The position numbers and the translations under genes are program-made. This document shows, one piece after another, positions 1 to 9,836 of a DNA stretch of 47,028 nt. How positions within the stretch are numbered: the first letter of the stretch is position 1; the number at the start of each line of letters is the position of its first letter. Source of the stretch: an uncultured Cardiobacterium sp. (GTDB lineage Bacteria; Pseudomonadota; Gammaproteobacteria; Cardiobacteriales; Cardiobacteriaceae); contig NZ_CALIZP010000044.1 of assembly GCF_938028825.1 (NCBI RefSeq), positions 1 to 47,028 on the forward strand. The letters run 5' to 3'. The notes below the pieces were generated by a model, which saw only the letters and a program-made list of their open reading frames with translations, searched no databases and had not been told where the DNA came from.

Positions 1-418
1 AATTGTCGCGCAGCGGGTCAATGCTGATGAACACGGGCTGGATGACGTCCGGCTCTTTCACTTTTTTCAGCATTTCGCCGAATTCGTACAAGGTCGTCGG
101 GCAGACGTCCGGGCAGGAGGTGAAGCCGAAAGCGACTAGCAGGTATTTGTCGGCAAAAGGCGCGTCGGCATCGGTCACGGGTTTGTCTTCCGGACCGGTC
201 AGGGCGAAGTGGTAGGTGTCGCCGATGACGGGCGGCGCAGTAGCGACGGCAGTACCGCTTGGCACGGCGTCGGTGCTATTCGCGGCGGCAGGGGCGGCGG
301 TTGCCGTGGCAGCGGGCGCAGCGGTTTCTGTGGCGGCAGTCTCTTCCGCCAGTGCGGGCGGGGCGGCCAGGGCGGCGAGGAGGGCGGTGGCAAGCAGGGA
401 ACGAAGCGGGTGGGTCAT
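1..418 (-). CDS. SCO1/SenC family copper chaperone (C-terminus cut by window edge)
   Basis: Only the first 139 residues are inside the window. An N-terminal signal peptide (MTHPLRSLLATALLAALAAP..ALA) is followed by an Ala/Thr-rich linker and the start of a thioredoxin-like SCO domain with the motif TSCPDVCPTTL (Cys102 and Cys106), which is the copper-binding CxxxC of the SCO family. The family delivers copper to the CuA site of cytochrome oxidase or acts as a periplasmic thiol reductase. The distal conserved His lies beyond the edge. The start at 418 is preceded by GGAGACAGCC on the minus strand, a plausible ribosome binding site. The family call is secure; the precise role is inferred. Confidence 0.9.
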   Translation of the reverse strand, partial: MTHPLRSLLATALLAALAAPPALAEETAATETAAPAATATAAPAAANSTDAVPSGTAVATAPPVIGDTYHFALTGPEDKPVTDADAPFADKYLLVAFGFTSCPDVCPTTLYEFGEMLKKVKEPDVIQPVFISIDPLRDN

Positions 419-446
419 GGCTGTCTCCGGTTGAAAAACTGCCTAC

Positions 447-452
447 ATTATA
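447..452 (-). promoter_or_regulatory. Candidate -10 element for the SCO gene
   Basis: Minus-strand TATAAT lies about 30 bases upstream of the SCO start codon in the gap between the two divergent genes. No good -35 hexamer is seen at the right distance, so this is a weak call from sequence alone. Confidence 0.35.
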
Positions 453-585
453 GCCAGTAATCCCGCGTGGTTGCCCCATCCGGCGGCTGTTAACAGGCAT
501 AAATCCTAACCAAGCGTAAAGAATGCGCCGCCGCGAATCCGCTAAGATGCGCCGCCTCACCCCAAACCCCGCTAAGGAGACAGCC

Positions 586-972
586 ATGAGAAAGACCCTG
601 CTCACCACCCTCGCCGCCGCGTTTGCCGCCGGTGCCTTCGCCGAAGTGCCGCTGAAAGCGCTGCAAGACCTGCCGCAAGACGCCTACATCCCCGCCGGTG
701 TAACCTTCATCGAAGGCGCGGATGATGAAACCGGCGGCGTCGATTTCACCGTGCAAAGCAGCGGCAAACTCGCCGACATCGCCGCCGATATTCAGGCCAA
801 AGCCCAGGAACGCGGCTGGACCGAAGCCGCCAGCGAAGTCGGCGAAGACAGCGCCAAGTTTGAATACAAGAAAATGAACGGCGACGAACTGGAATACAGC
901 GTCAATTACGTCCTCCTGCCGGAAGGCGGCAAGACGCAGATTGAAGTCGTCTTTCTCGATGAGCGGAAATAA
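586..972 (+). CDS. Small secreted protein of unknown function
   Basis: 128 residues. A clear signal peptide (MRKTLLTTLAAAFAAGAFA, cleavage before E) marks it as periplasmic or exported. The mature part is acidic, has no cysteines and alternates predicted strands and a helix (IAADIQAKAQERGW). I do not recognise a family. AAGGAG at 575-580 spaced for the ATG at 586 fixes the start; a longer in-frame reading from 523 would bury the signal peptide. It is transcribed towards ffh and shares a terminator with it. Confidence 0.75.
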   Translation: MRKTLLTTLAAAFAAGAFAEVPLKALQDLPQDAYIPAGVTFIEGADDETGGVDFTVQSSGKLADIAADIQAKAQERGWTEAASEVGEDSAKFEYKKMNGDELEYSVNYVLLPEGGKTQIEVVFLDERK

Positions 973-982
973 CTGCTTGCGA

Positions 983-1014
983 AAGAAAACCCCGCCGCAG
1001 CGGGGTTTTCTTTT
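983..1014. terminator. Bidirectional intrinsic terminator
   Basis: Perfect 12-bp stem AAGAAAACCCCG / CGGGGTTTTCTT with a 6-base loop and T/A runs on both sides, placed between two convergent genes (the secreted protein and ffh). Confidence 0.9.
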
Positions 1015-1030
1015 ATGAACGGGCAGCCGC

Positions 1031-2392
<1,362 letters not shown>

Positions 2393-2469
2393 GGTGGGTA
2401 GTTCCTTGTTGGTGAAGGTTAAATTTTGTTCGTGTATTATAACGACTTCCCTTTTTTGCAGGATTTTTT

Positions 2470-3264
2470 ATGCAGCTTTGGCTGCCATTGTTCGCTATTG
2501 CCGCCTATCTTGCCGCCGCTGCCGGGTTCGTCCGCGTCTCTCGCCACCCGCCGCGCCGCGTCAACCCGCTCTGGGTGCTGGGTATTCTCGTTTGTGCCTG
2601 TCAGGGGCACGCCCTGTCGCTGATTGTCTCGATGCAGGGGCGTGATTCGCTCAATCTTTCCATCTTCAATATGGTGTCGGTGAACGCCTGGTTCGTCGCC
2701 TGCATCTCCGTGTTCTGGCTGTGGCGCGCTTCGATGGCGCTGGGCGGTGTCATCATCTGCTGCGTCAATGCCGTCGTGGTCGCGCTGCCCTTCCTTTTCG
2801 TCAGCGAAAAACCCTTTGCCCAACACCTCTCGCCCGGCATGTGGTGGCACATCCTCACCTCCATCGCCGCCTGGACGTTCATTTCCCTCGCCTTCCTCCA
2901 TGCCCTGCTTTACGGCTGGCTGTTCCGCCGCCTGAAGCGCAAGCAGCTGAAAGACATCAGCATCACCTCGCTCGTCAGCCTGGAACGGGTGATGATGCTG
3001 CAAGCGGTAACGGGCTTCGTCCTCCTCACCTGCGCCCTTCTGACCGGCTGGATGTTCGTCGATGACCTCTTCGCGCAGCACCTCGTCCACAAGACCGTGC
3101 TGACAATCCTCGCCTGGATTGCCCTCGGCTGGATGCTCTTTTCTTACTACATCCGCGAACAGCGCGGCATGACGCTGGTCATCGAACTGTGCGCGGTGTT
3201 CGTTCTCCTGCTGATGGGCTACGTCCTCAGCAATATCGTTTTGCAATTCATCATTCAACACTAA
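2470..3264 (+). CDS. ypjD: YpjD/CcsA-type inner membrane protein (cytochrome c assembly fold)
   Basis: 264 residues with about eight hydrophobic segments. The stretch SPGMWWHILTSIAAWTFISLAFLHALLYGWL with later LVHKTVLTILAW is the Trp/His-containing core of the CcsA/CcmC/HemX superfamily as it appears in YpjD. In E. coli the order is ffh, ypjD, yfjD(corB), and the same order here supports the assignment. YpjD (also called CorE) has been tied genetically to cobalt/magnesium tolerance through its corB neighbour; its biochemical function is not firmly known. corB follows after 18 bases. Confidence 0.88.
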   Translation: MQLWLPLFAIAAYLAAAAGFVRVSRHPPRRVNPLWVLGILVCACQGHALSLIVSMQGRDSLNLSIFNMVSVNAWFVACISVFWLWRASMALGGVIICCVNAVVVALPFLFVSEKPFAQHLSPGMWWHILTSIAAWTFISLAFLHALLYGWLFRRLKRKQLKDISITSLVSLERVMMLQAVTGFVLLTCALLTGWMFVDDLFAQHLVHKTVLTILAWIALGWMLFSYYIREQRGMTLVIELCAVFVLLLMGYVLSNIVLQFIIQH

Positions 3265-3282
3265 CCATACCAAGGAGCCACC

Positions 3283-4569
3283 GTGGAAAGCATTCCGCTA
3301 GGACTGTTAATCCTCCTGTTACTACTCTGCCTCGCCTTCTCTGCCTTCTTTTCTGCCTCGGAAACCGCGATGATGTCGCTCAACCGCTACAAGCTCAAAC
3401 ACCAGGCAGAAGAGGGCAACAAACGCGCCAAACGCGCCCATCATTTGCTAAAACGCCCTGACCGCCTCATCGGCACCATCCTGCTCGGCAACAACTTCGT
3501 CAACATCGCCGCCACCTCGCTCGGCACCGTCATCGGCATCCGCCTCTACGGCGATCTCGGCGTCCTCTACGCCACCGTCATCCTCACCGTCGTCATCCTC
3601 ATCTTCTCCGAAGTCGCGCCGAAAACCTATGCTGCGCTGCATGCAGCGCGCATCGCCCTGCCGGTCGCGGGCATCCTCACCGGCCTGGTGCGCCTCTTCT
3701 CGCCACTGGTTGCCCTTTTGAACGCTGTCGTCCGCCTCATCCTGCGCCCGCTTGGCATCAAAACCGACAACGCCGTCGAAGAAGCACTGAGCAACGAAGA
3801 ACTGAAAAGCATCGTCCAGTCCGGCGGGGATGATGCCGAAAACAGCGAACAGCAGGAAATGCTGCTCGGCGTGCTCGAACTCGAAGACGTTACCGTCAGC
3901 GAAGCGATGGTGCCGCGCAACGAACTCGAAGGCGTGGATCTCAACGACGACTGGGACGACCTCATGCGGCAAATCACCACCAGCCGCCACGGCCGCCTCG
4001 TCGCCTACCGCGACCACCTCGACCAGGTCGAAGGCATGCTGCACATCCGCGACATCGTCCTGCAACTACGCGACAACACCTTCGACCGCGCCGCCCTGCA
4101 AAAAGCCCTGCGCCCCTGCATCTTCGTACCGGAAAACACCCCGCTGCGCCAGCAACTCCTGCAATTCCGCCGTGCCAAAGCGCGCAGCGGCCTCGTTGTG
4201 GACGAATACGGCGACATTCAGGGCCTCATCACCCTGCAAGACATCCTCACCCACATCGTCGGCGACATCGGCGACGAAGACACCGGCGACGAACCGCCGG
4301 AAATCGTCGAAAAACAGGAAAACCTCTACACCGTCGAAGGCGGCATCCCGCTGCGCCAGCTGAACCGCGAACTCGGCCTGAAACTGCCGCTGGACGGGCC
4401 GAACACCCTGAGCGGCCTTATCATCGAAACCCTCGGCAACTTCCCCGAAGCGGGGACCGAACTCGACTTCCCCGGCTGCCGCGTGCGCGTGCTGGATTTT
4501 GCCGACGGCATCGTCGGCCGCGCCGAAATCACCCGCCTGCCGGAAGATGCGGAAGAAGACGGCGACTGA
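3283..4569 (+). CDS. corB: CorB/YfjD family transporter-associated protein (CNNM-CBS-CorC_HlyC)
   Basis: 428 residues starting at GTG with AAGGAG at 3272-3277. N-terminal DUF21/CNNM membrane region (SAFFSASETAMMSLNRYKLKHQ, GNNFVNIAATSLGT, EVAPKTYAA), then two CBS domains (VSEAMVPRNELEG; GLVVDEYGDIQGLITLQDIL), then a C-terminal CorC_HlyC domain. The family acts in Mg2+/Co2+ efflux or resistance. It lies in an operon with ypjD upstream and a Sel1 protein 25 bases downstream. Confidence 0.94.
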   Translation: MESIPLGLLILLLLLCLAFSAFFSASETAMMSLNRYKLKHQAEEGNKRAKRAHHLLKRPDRLIGTILLGNNFVNIAATSLGTVIGIRLYGDLGVLYATVILTVVILIFSEVAPKTYAALHAARIALPVAGILTGLVRLFSPLVALLNAVVRLILRPLGIKTDNAVEEALSNEELKSIVQSGGDDAENSEQQEMLLGVLELEDVTVSEAMVPRNELEGVDLNDDWDDLMRQITTSRHGRLVAYRDHLDQVEGMLHIRDIVLQLRDNTFDRAALQKALRPCIFVPENTPLRQQLLQFRRAKARSGLVVDEYGDIQGLITLQDILTHIVGDIGDEDTGDEPPEIVEKQENLYTVEGGIPLRQLNRELGLKLPLDGPNTLSGLIIETLGNFPEAGTELDFPGCRVRVLDFADGIVGRAEITRLPEDAEEDGD

Positions 4570-4594
4570 CCCATCAACAACACAAGGAGTACCC

Positions 4595-5104
4595 ATGAAA
4601 AAACTGCCATTACTGCTCGCCCTCGCCCTTGCCGGCAACATTCAGGCGCAAACCCTCGAAGACGCGGTTGCCGCCTACCGGCAAGGCGACCTTGAAACCG
4701 CCGCGCAACAATTCACCGCACTCGCCGAAGCGGGCGATGCCAAAGCGCAATTCAACCTCGCCGTGCTCTACGAAAAAGGTGAAGGCGTCGCGCAGGACAG
4801 CGACAAGGCACTGGCGTGGTATCAAAAAGCGGCCGAAGCGGGCAACGTCAACGCCCAGTACAACCTCGGCCTCGCCTACGAAACCGGCGAAGGCGTGCAG
4901 CAAGACTACGGCAAGGCACGCGCCTACTACGAAAAAGCCGCAGAACAGGGCGATGCCGACGCGCAGAACAACCTCGGCGGCCTCTATGCGCGCGGCGACG
5001 GCGTGAAAAAAGACCTGAAAAAAGCGCGGGCATGGCTGGAAAAAGCCGCCGCGCAGGGCAACGAAAACGCCCGCCTCAGCCTGCTTGATCTCGACGCGCA
5101 GTAG
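4595..5104 (+). CDS. Secreted Sel1-repeat protein
   Basis: 169 residues with signal peptide (MKKLPLLLALALAGNIQA|Q) and three successive 36-residue Sel1/TPR-like repeats at about 48-83, 84-119 and 120-155, each starting xGDAxAQxNLG and ending in a KAAExG helix. Such proteins are periplasmic scaffolds for protein-protein contacts; the partner is not evident. AAGGAG at 4584-4589 sets the start. It is the third gene of the ypjD-corB transcription unit. Confidence 0.88.
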   Translation: MKKLPLLLALALAGNIQAQTLEDAVAAYRQGDLETAAQQFTALAEAGDAKAQFNLAVLYEKGEGVAQDSDKALAWYQKAAEAGNVNAQYNLGLAYETGEGVQQDYGKARAYYEKAAEQGDADAQNNLGGLYARGDGVKKDLKKARAWLEKAAAQGNENARLSLLDLDAQ

Positions 5105-5172
5105 CCACCCCTCCGTACGCGGCACCAAAAACCATAAATTCAAGCGCCTGCGGCGCAGGCAAATGCACGGCC

Positions 5173-5209
5173 AAGCCCCCTCCCCCGCAAGCGGGGGGAG
5201 GGGCTTTTT
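5173..5209 (+). terminator. Intrinsic terminator of the ypjD-corB-Sel1 operon
   Basis: Long GC-rich stem (AAGCCCCCTCCCCCGC paired with GCGGGGGGAGGGGCTT, small loop) followed by a T-run, about 70 bases after the Sel1 gene stop. Confidence 0.88.
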
Positions 5210-5294
5210 CTTTGATGATTAAAGATTTTTCCGCCTGCCGGGATAGGCGGACAGCCATGTCCCGCTTGCGGGGGCCGCAGGGCGGAAGGAGGGA

Positions 5295-5372
5295 TATAGT
5301 CGTTTCAAACAGGATTGAGACAAGGCGGCGAGGCGAGCCAACACCGTATCAGTCCTGTTTGAAACGACTATA
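5295..5372. repeat. Correia-like inverted-repeat element, copy 1 (78 bp, internally deleted)
   Basis: Perfect 20-bp terminal inverted repeats: TATAGTCGTTTCAAACAGGA at 5295-5314 and its complement at 5353-5372. In reverse complement the interior reads CTGATACGGTGTTGGC..CGCCTTGTCTCA, matching copy 2 at 18071-18177 except that 30 bases between two CTCGCCG direct repeats are missing. It has no coding capacity, so it is a MITE-type element. The name is given by resemblance, from memory, to the neisserial Correia element. Confidence 0.85.
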
Positions 5373-5416
5373 AAACGCCGCCCGGTAACGTCTTTTCTTC
5401 TATCCGCAGCGGGCGG

Positions 5417-6118
5417 TCAATCCGCCAGCGCCGCTTCCTCAATCCCGCGTAAAGCCGGGTGGGCGCTTTTGTCGCGGCACCAGGCGGCGTCGCGGGCGGG
5501 GAAGGGGTCATCCAGGTGGATGTCGGCGAAGCATTGCGTCGGTTTGCCGCGCAGGCAGTAGATGTGGCGGGCGAGGCGCACCGCTTCCTGCGCGTCGTGG
5601 GTGACGAGGCAGACGGCGGTGCCTGCGTCAATGAGGCGGATGACGCGTTGTTGCAGTTCGTCGCGCAGGCGGGCGTCGAGCGCGCTGAACGGTTCATCCA
5701 TCAGCAGCAGGTCGGGTTCGGTAATCAGCGCGCGGGCGAGTGCGACGCGCTGTTGCATGCCGCCGGAGAGTTCGTGCGGGTATTTGCGCATATCTTTGTC
5801 GTCCAGCCACAGTTCGCGGAAAAGCGTCTTGATGCGCGCTGTATCCGCTTTGGGAGCAACAAGGCGGACGTTTTCGTCGGCGCGCAGCCACGGCAGCAGG
5901 CGCGGTTCCTGGAAGAGATAGGCGAGACGGCGGGCGTGGCAACGGATGCTGCCATCTTCCAGCTCAACGAGTCCGGCGATGGCGCGCAGGATGGTGGTTT
6001 TGCCGCAGCCGGAGGCACCGGAAAGGGCGAGGCATTCGCCAGCGGCGAGGTGCAGGCTGAAGTTTTCGACGATGGTCTGTCCGCCGAGGTCGATTTGGAT
6101 GTTATCTAGCGTCAGCAT
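5417..6118 (-). CDS. ABC transporter ATP-binding protein, NitT/TauT (nitrate/sulfonate/taurine) type
   Basis: 233 residues from the ATG at 6118. Walker A GASGCGKTT, Q-loop YLFQEPRLLPW, signature LSGGMQQR, Walker B LLLMDEPFSALD, H-loop VTHDAQEA: the SsuB/TauB/NrtD pattern. The PRLLPW segment is typical of that subfamily. The start is chosen because it lies two bases after the permease stop; a longer open frame upstream only overlaps the permease. The substrate is unknown because no binding protein is encoded in the cluster. Confidence 0.9.
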   Translation of the reverse strand: MLTLDNIQIDLGGQTIVENFSLHLAAGECLALSGASGCGKTTILRAIAGLVELEDGSIRCHARRLAYLFQEPRLLPWLRADENVRLVAPKADTARIKTLFRELWLDDKDMRKYPHELSGGMQQRVALARALITEPDLLLMDEPFSALDARLRDELQQRVIRLIDAGTAVCLVTHDAQEAVRLARHIYCLRGKPTQCFADIHLDDPFPARDAAWCRDKSAHPALRGIEEAALAD

Positions 6119-6120
6119 GT

Positions 6121-6921
6121 TCAGGAGCGGCGTTCGGTGATGAAGAGGCGGCGCAGCGGTTCGAGTGCGCCGTATTCGATGGCCATGATGATGGCGACGA
6201 TGAGGATGATGTAGGCCATCACATCCACGGTGTCGAGCATGGCACGGGCGCCCGCGATGGCGCTGCCCATGCCGTCGTTGCTGCCGAGCAGCTCCGCCAT
6301 GACGGTGATTTTCAGCCCGCTGCCGACGGCGACAATCAGCGCGGGCAGGAGTTGGCGCAACACGTGCGGCAGGTAGAGGGCGCGCAGGCGGCGCAACCAC
6401 GGCACGCGGTAGCTTTCGAGCATTTCGGCGAGCGGCGCGGGGATGGTGATGATGCTCATCTGCGCGGCGGCGAACACCAGCGGCAGCACGGTAATCCACA
6501 CGGTGAAGACGACGCTGGTACTGCCCATGTTGAACCAGAAAATGGCCAGCACCACCCAGATGATGGGCGGCGTGCCGAGCAGCACGGTATTGATGGGGCG
6601 CAGCAGCAGGACGAGGGTGCGGCTCAAGCCGGCGATGAAGCCCGCGCCGATGCCGCAGGCCAGCGCCAGGGCGATGCCGAAGCCGCCGCGTTCGAGGGTG
6701 AGCAGCACCTCGCCGCGCCCGGCGGTCGCGAGGATGTCGCGGGCGCGGGCGAGGACGGTCAGCGGCGCGGGAATCAGCATGTCGCCCAGGCGGTCATGCC
6801 CGAACTGCCACAGCGCGGTGAAGGCGAAAAGCGAGGCGAGCGCGGGGAAAATGCCCCAGCAATAATCGCTGATGCGCCAGGCCAGCGGGCGATCCAGCGG
6901 CTTGCCGTCTTCCAGAATCAT
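6121..6921 (-). CDS. ABC transporter permease, SsuC/TauC-like
   Basis: 266 residues, six or so membrane helices, with the permease motif region EMLESYRVPWLRRLRALYLPHVLRQL that docks on the ATPase. Its start overlaps the racemase stop in an ATGA, and the ATPase follows after two bases, so racemase, permease and ATPase are translationally coupled. The family imports sulfonates, taurine, nitrate or pyrimidine precursors; which applies here cannot be read from the sequence. Confidence 0.9.
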   Translation of the reverse strand: MILEDGKPLDRPLAWRISDYCWGIFPALASLFAFTALWQFGHDRLGDMLIPAPLTVLARARDILATAGRGEVLLTLERGGFGIALALACGIGAGFIAGLSRTLVLLLRPINTVLLGTPPIIWVVLAIFWFNMGSTSVVFTVWITVLPLVFAAAQMSIITIPAPLAEMLESYRVPWLRRLRALYLPHVLRQLLPALIVAVGSGLKITVMAELLGSNDGMGSAIAGARAMLDTVDVMAYIILIVAIIMAIEYGALEPLRRLFITERRS

Positions 6922-7604
6922 GACGCTTCCCCGGCAGCGGCGACGGCGGCGCGGGCGAGCGCGTCGGTGGCATCCACCAGCGGACGGCCGTCCCGCCAGT
7001 ACGGCAGAAAGAGCGGCAACTCGGTGCAGGCGAGAATCAGGCTGTCGGCGGCAATCGCGGCGGCGGTTTCCGCCAGCAGCGGCGCATAAGCGGCGGTATT
7101 GCCCGCCTTCGCCCCATCATAAATACAGCGCATCAGCGCGTCGGTCTGCGCGTCGTCGGGTTCGACCGCCTGATAACCCGCCTGTTGCAGGGCGTCGCGG
7201 TAAATCCCCGCCTGACGGATGCCGCGTGTGGACAAGACGGCGACGCGGCTGCCGCGCGGCGTCGTCCCGGCAAGCGCGGCTACCGCACATGCGGCAATAT
7301 GCAAAAACGGCAGGGCGGTGCGCGCGCGCAGGGCGGGATAATAAAAATGCGCGGCATTGCAGGCCATCAGCAGCAGCTCCGCCCCCGCCGCTTCGAGGCG
7401 GCGCAGACTGCGTTCGAGATACGGCAGCGGATCCTCGCCCGCGCCGCAAATGTGCGCGGTGCGGTCGGGAATCTGCGGATAACTGTCAATCACGATGTGC
7501 AAATGCTCCTGGTCGCGGCCCGCCGCGCAGTGATTGGTGATTTTCTGATACAAATCGATCGTCGCTTGCGGACCCATGCCGCCGATGATGCCGAGGGTTT
7601 TCAT
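6918..7604 (-). CDS. Aspartate/glutamate racemase family protein
   Basis: 228 residues. N-terminal MKTLGIIGGMGPQATIDLYQKI is the hallmark of the YgeA/aspartate racemase family. Both catalytic cysteines are present: MACNAAHF (Cys82) and LACTELPLF (Cys193). The enzyme is cofactor-independent and interconverts L- and D-amino acids or hydantoin-like substrates. It sits between a glutathionylspermidine enzyme and an ABC importer. The ATG at 7604 is used; the longer open frame upstream is not conserved family sequence. Confidence 0.9.
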   Translation of the reverse strand: MKTLGIIGGMGPQATIDLYQKITNHCAAGRDQEHLHIVIDSYPQIPDRTAHICGAGEDPLPYLERSLRRLEAAGAELLLMACNAAHFYYPALRARTALPFLHIAACAVAALAGTTPRGSRVAVLSTRGIRQAGIYRDALQQAGYQAVEPDDAQTDALMRCIYDGAKAGNTAAYAPLLAETAAAIAADSLILACTELPLFLPYWRDGRPLVDATDALARAAVAAAGEAS

Positions 7605-7796
7605 GATGCGTGCCCCGTGGAAATAAGCGGCGATTGTAGCGCAGACGCGGCGGATTGGCCTTGACGCGGCGCGGGCATGACGGGAAACGACTATGACCTG
7701 CCGCAGAGCGGGCCCAAGCCCGCCGTACCTTCCTTCACGCCCGCAATGGCGGGCCAACATGCGCCCCGCCCGGCGGCCCCACGGGGTGGGGAATGT
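7605..7796. repeat. Gap with two GC-rich hairpins
   Basis: The 192-bp gap between the gss stop and the racemase start contains two stem-loops built from the same 6-bp arms in opposite orientation: GCGGGC/GCCCGC at 7708-7723 and GCCCGC/GCGGGC at 7739-7754. Neither is followed by a T-run. An isolated GAAACGACTAT at 7684-7694 matches the end of the Correia-like element but without a partner end. Confidence 0.45.
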
Positions 7797-9707
7797 TCAT
7801 GCCTCCGCCGGGGTTTGCAGAAAAGCGTCGTCAGTGAGGATACGCAGCGGGCGGATGTCGCTGGCGCCGGTGATGATGCGCGTCGGGTCGCTTCTCAGGC
7901 AGCAGCCGCCGTAGTGCCCGCCGACGGTGAAGGTGCAGATTTGCACATAGTCGCCGCCGACTTTGGGCAGGCACCACAGTTGCTGGTAGATGTGTTCTTG
8001 CGCGCCGAATTTGCCGGCGGTGGCCTCCGGTCCGTCCGTGCCAATCAGGGTAACGTTGTCGCCGCAGCGGCCGCCGATGGGTTTTTTTGCGTAGCCTTCG
8101 GCGGCAAGCGCCGGGGTGAGGCGGTAGTCGGCATCGAGCAGGTAGCGGTGGCCGGGGAAGAGTTCCCACAGCACGGGCAGGATGGCCTTGTTGCTGGGGA
8201 TGACCGTCCACAGTGGTTCGTACACCAGCACTTCCGGGCGCAGCAGCACGTCGATGAGGCGCACGCTGTCGCCGGGGTAGCCGGTACGGATGGGCGGGGC
8301 GACTTCGCGCCCGTCCGCGTCTTCGCGCAGTTGTTCGAGCACGGTTTCCCAGGCCCAGGTTTTCCACACGGAGAGGATTTGCCGGCCGTCTTCGTCGAGC
8401 AGGCGGCCACGGTTGTCCCAGTGCAGGCCCTCGGTGCCATAGACAGTTTTGGTCGCGATGCCCGCGCTTGCAAGTGCCGACTGCATGAAGCGGGCGTGGT
8501 AGGTTTCTTCGCTGTCGTGGTCTTGCAGGATGTGCACCAGCGGCGCGTGGCGGCGGTGTTTCCAGCAGTCGGTAAGGGCGTTTTTGAGCCCCGCGCCGGG
8601 GTCTGTCCCCGCGCGCAGGCCGCCCGCTGCCGCCCAGCGCGCAAGGATGGCGCCGGTTTCGGCGTGGCAGGAGGCGGAATCGGCGTTGTATTCGTAGGAT
8701 TTGAGGCCGCGCGCGTCGAGGCAGAAGTCCAGCCGTCCGGTGATGGTCTGGTGGCGGCGGTTCTGCCACGACAGGCGCAGGCGCGGCCAGAGCAGGCGCG
8801 GGATGTCGAAGTTTTGCAGCAGGCGGTCGTCTTTGAGGACGCGGTCGGTGGCGTGCAGGTACATCAGGTGCACTTCGTTGGTGGCGCGGATGAGTTCGTG
8901 TTTGGCGCTTTCCGAGAGGGTGTAGTAGCGGTAGGGGTCGCTGTCGGCAAGGCGCTGCCCGCCCATCGCCGCAATGAAGGCGCTTTCCAGCGGTTCGGCT
9001 TCGTTCAGCCACTGCCCCGCCAGACGGCCGGGGGCGGGCAGGTGCGCGCTGTGGATAGTGAGCAGTTCGGGCGGCGGCACGGGTTGCGCCAGGCTGTATG
9101 CGGGGTCGTCGGTCTGGATCATCCAGCCGAGGATGGTGGTGTCGGTGAAGGTGTCGTGCAGGGTGTGGCCGCCCGAGGCGTCCACGCTCATCGGCAGTTC
9201 GCGCGTCCACTGCTGCCCGCTGGGCAGGCGCGAGTGGATGACGTTCTGCTCGACGATGCGGATGCGGTCGGGCAGGACATCGGTGATGATGGCGACGTGC
9301 CCGGTGCGCTCGAATTCGCCGCCTTCGTCCCAGATGAGCAGCGCCCCCGCCTCAGGCCGTTTGCGGCTGCCGTTGGCGTAGGCTTGCAGCGGCAGCAGCG
9401 CGTCGTTGACGACCTGGCGCAGGAAGCGCAGCGAGAAGATTTCGTAGGCCATGCCGACATCGGTGAAGACCATGCCGTGATTGAGGTAGAGATAGCGGCG
9501 GGCGAACTCGACGCACTGCCATTTGTAGCCCATGTATTCGCCGCCGAGGTAACTGCGGTAGGCGGCGTCGTCGGGAAATTCGCGCTCGTCGGCGCTGTCG
9601 TAATCGGAAGAATAGATGGCGATGCCACCCGGCGCGTAACCGAGCAGGCTGCCGAAGGGGTCGTTGGTATGGATATTGGCGGATTTTTCGGGGGTGGTTT
9701 CGGACAT
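7797..9707 (-). CDS. gss: Bifunctional glutathionylspermidine synthetase/amidase
   Basis: 636 residues, close to the 619 of E. coli Gss. The N-terminal CHAP-type amidase has YKWQCVEFARRYLYLNHG (catalytic Cys65) and ERTGHVAIITDV (His137). The C-terminal ATP-grasp synthetase has YEYNADSASCHAETG and KPIGGRCGDNVTLIG. It makes and hydrolyses the glutathione-spermidine conjugate used in redox and polyamine control. The ATG at 9707 gives the usual N-terminus; an upstream in-frame ATG at 9788 would add 27 non-family residues. It heads the minus-strand gss-racemase-ABC cluster. Confidence 0.94.
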   Translation of the reverse strand: MSETTPEKSANIHTNDPFGSLLGYAPGGIAIYSSDYDSADEREFPDDAAYRSYLGGEYMGYKWQCVEFARRYLYLNHGMVFTDVGMAYEIFSLRFLRQVVNDALLPLQAYANGSRKRPEAGALLIWDEGGEFERTGHVAIITDVLPDRIRIVEQNVIHSRLPSGQQWTRELPMSVDASGGHTLHDTFTDTTILGWMIQTDDPAYSLAQPVPPPELLTIHSAHLPAPGRLAGQWLNEAEPLESAFIAAMGGQRLADSDPYRYYTLSESAKHELIRATNEVHLMYLHATDRVLKDDRLLQNFDIPRLLWPRLRLSWQNRRHQTITGRLDFCLDARGLKSYEYNADSASCHAETGAILARWAAAGGLRAGTDPGAGLKNALTDCWKHRRHAPLVHILQDHDSEETYHARFMQSALASAGIATKTVYGTEGLHWDNRGRLLDEDGRQILSVWKTWAWETVLEQLREDADGREVAPPIRTGYPGDSVRLIDVLLRPEVLVYEPLWTVIPSNKAILPVLWELFPGHRYLLDADYRLTPALAAEGYAKKPIGGRCGDNVTLIGTDGPEATAGKFGAQEHIYQQLWCLPKVGGDYVQICTFTVGGHYGGCCLRSDPTRIITGASDIRPLRILTDDAFLQTPAEA

Positions 9708-9836
9708 GATGATGGGCCGTGGCTGGAAAAGCGCGCGATTGTACGCCTCTGCGCAAAGGGTGGCGCAGGAGCTGAGAACACCGTGCATGGCAGCGCTATA
9801 CTGGCCGCCTCTCTTCCATCACGACAAGGAGCCAAC

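Larger units (their letters stand above)
5105..5416. other. 312-bp intergenic gap between convergent operons
   Basis: Holds a GC-rich hairpin (GCCTGC..GCAGGC near 5147-5160), a strong terminator (5173-5209), a TCCGCCT/AGGCGGA stem-loop (5230-5251) and a Correia-like element (5295-5372). No credible coding sequence is seen. Confidence 0.7.

Noticed and set aside
5230..5251. TCCGCCT/AGGCGGA hairpin as a terminator
   Set aside because: The T-run lies before the stem on the plus strand, and on the minus strand the stem is followed by A bases, so it cannot act as an intrinsic terminator in either direction.
7682..7694. Fourth Correia-like end (GAAACGACTAT)
   Set aside because: Only 11 bases match and there is no opposite end within 200 bases; chance or a worn relic cannot be told apart.
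7677..9836. Very long open plus-strand frame running into the 9837 gene
   Set aside because: It is antisense to gss, has antisense-type composition, and the real gene has its own ribosome binding site and signal peptide at 9837.
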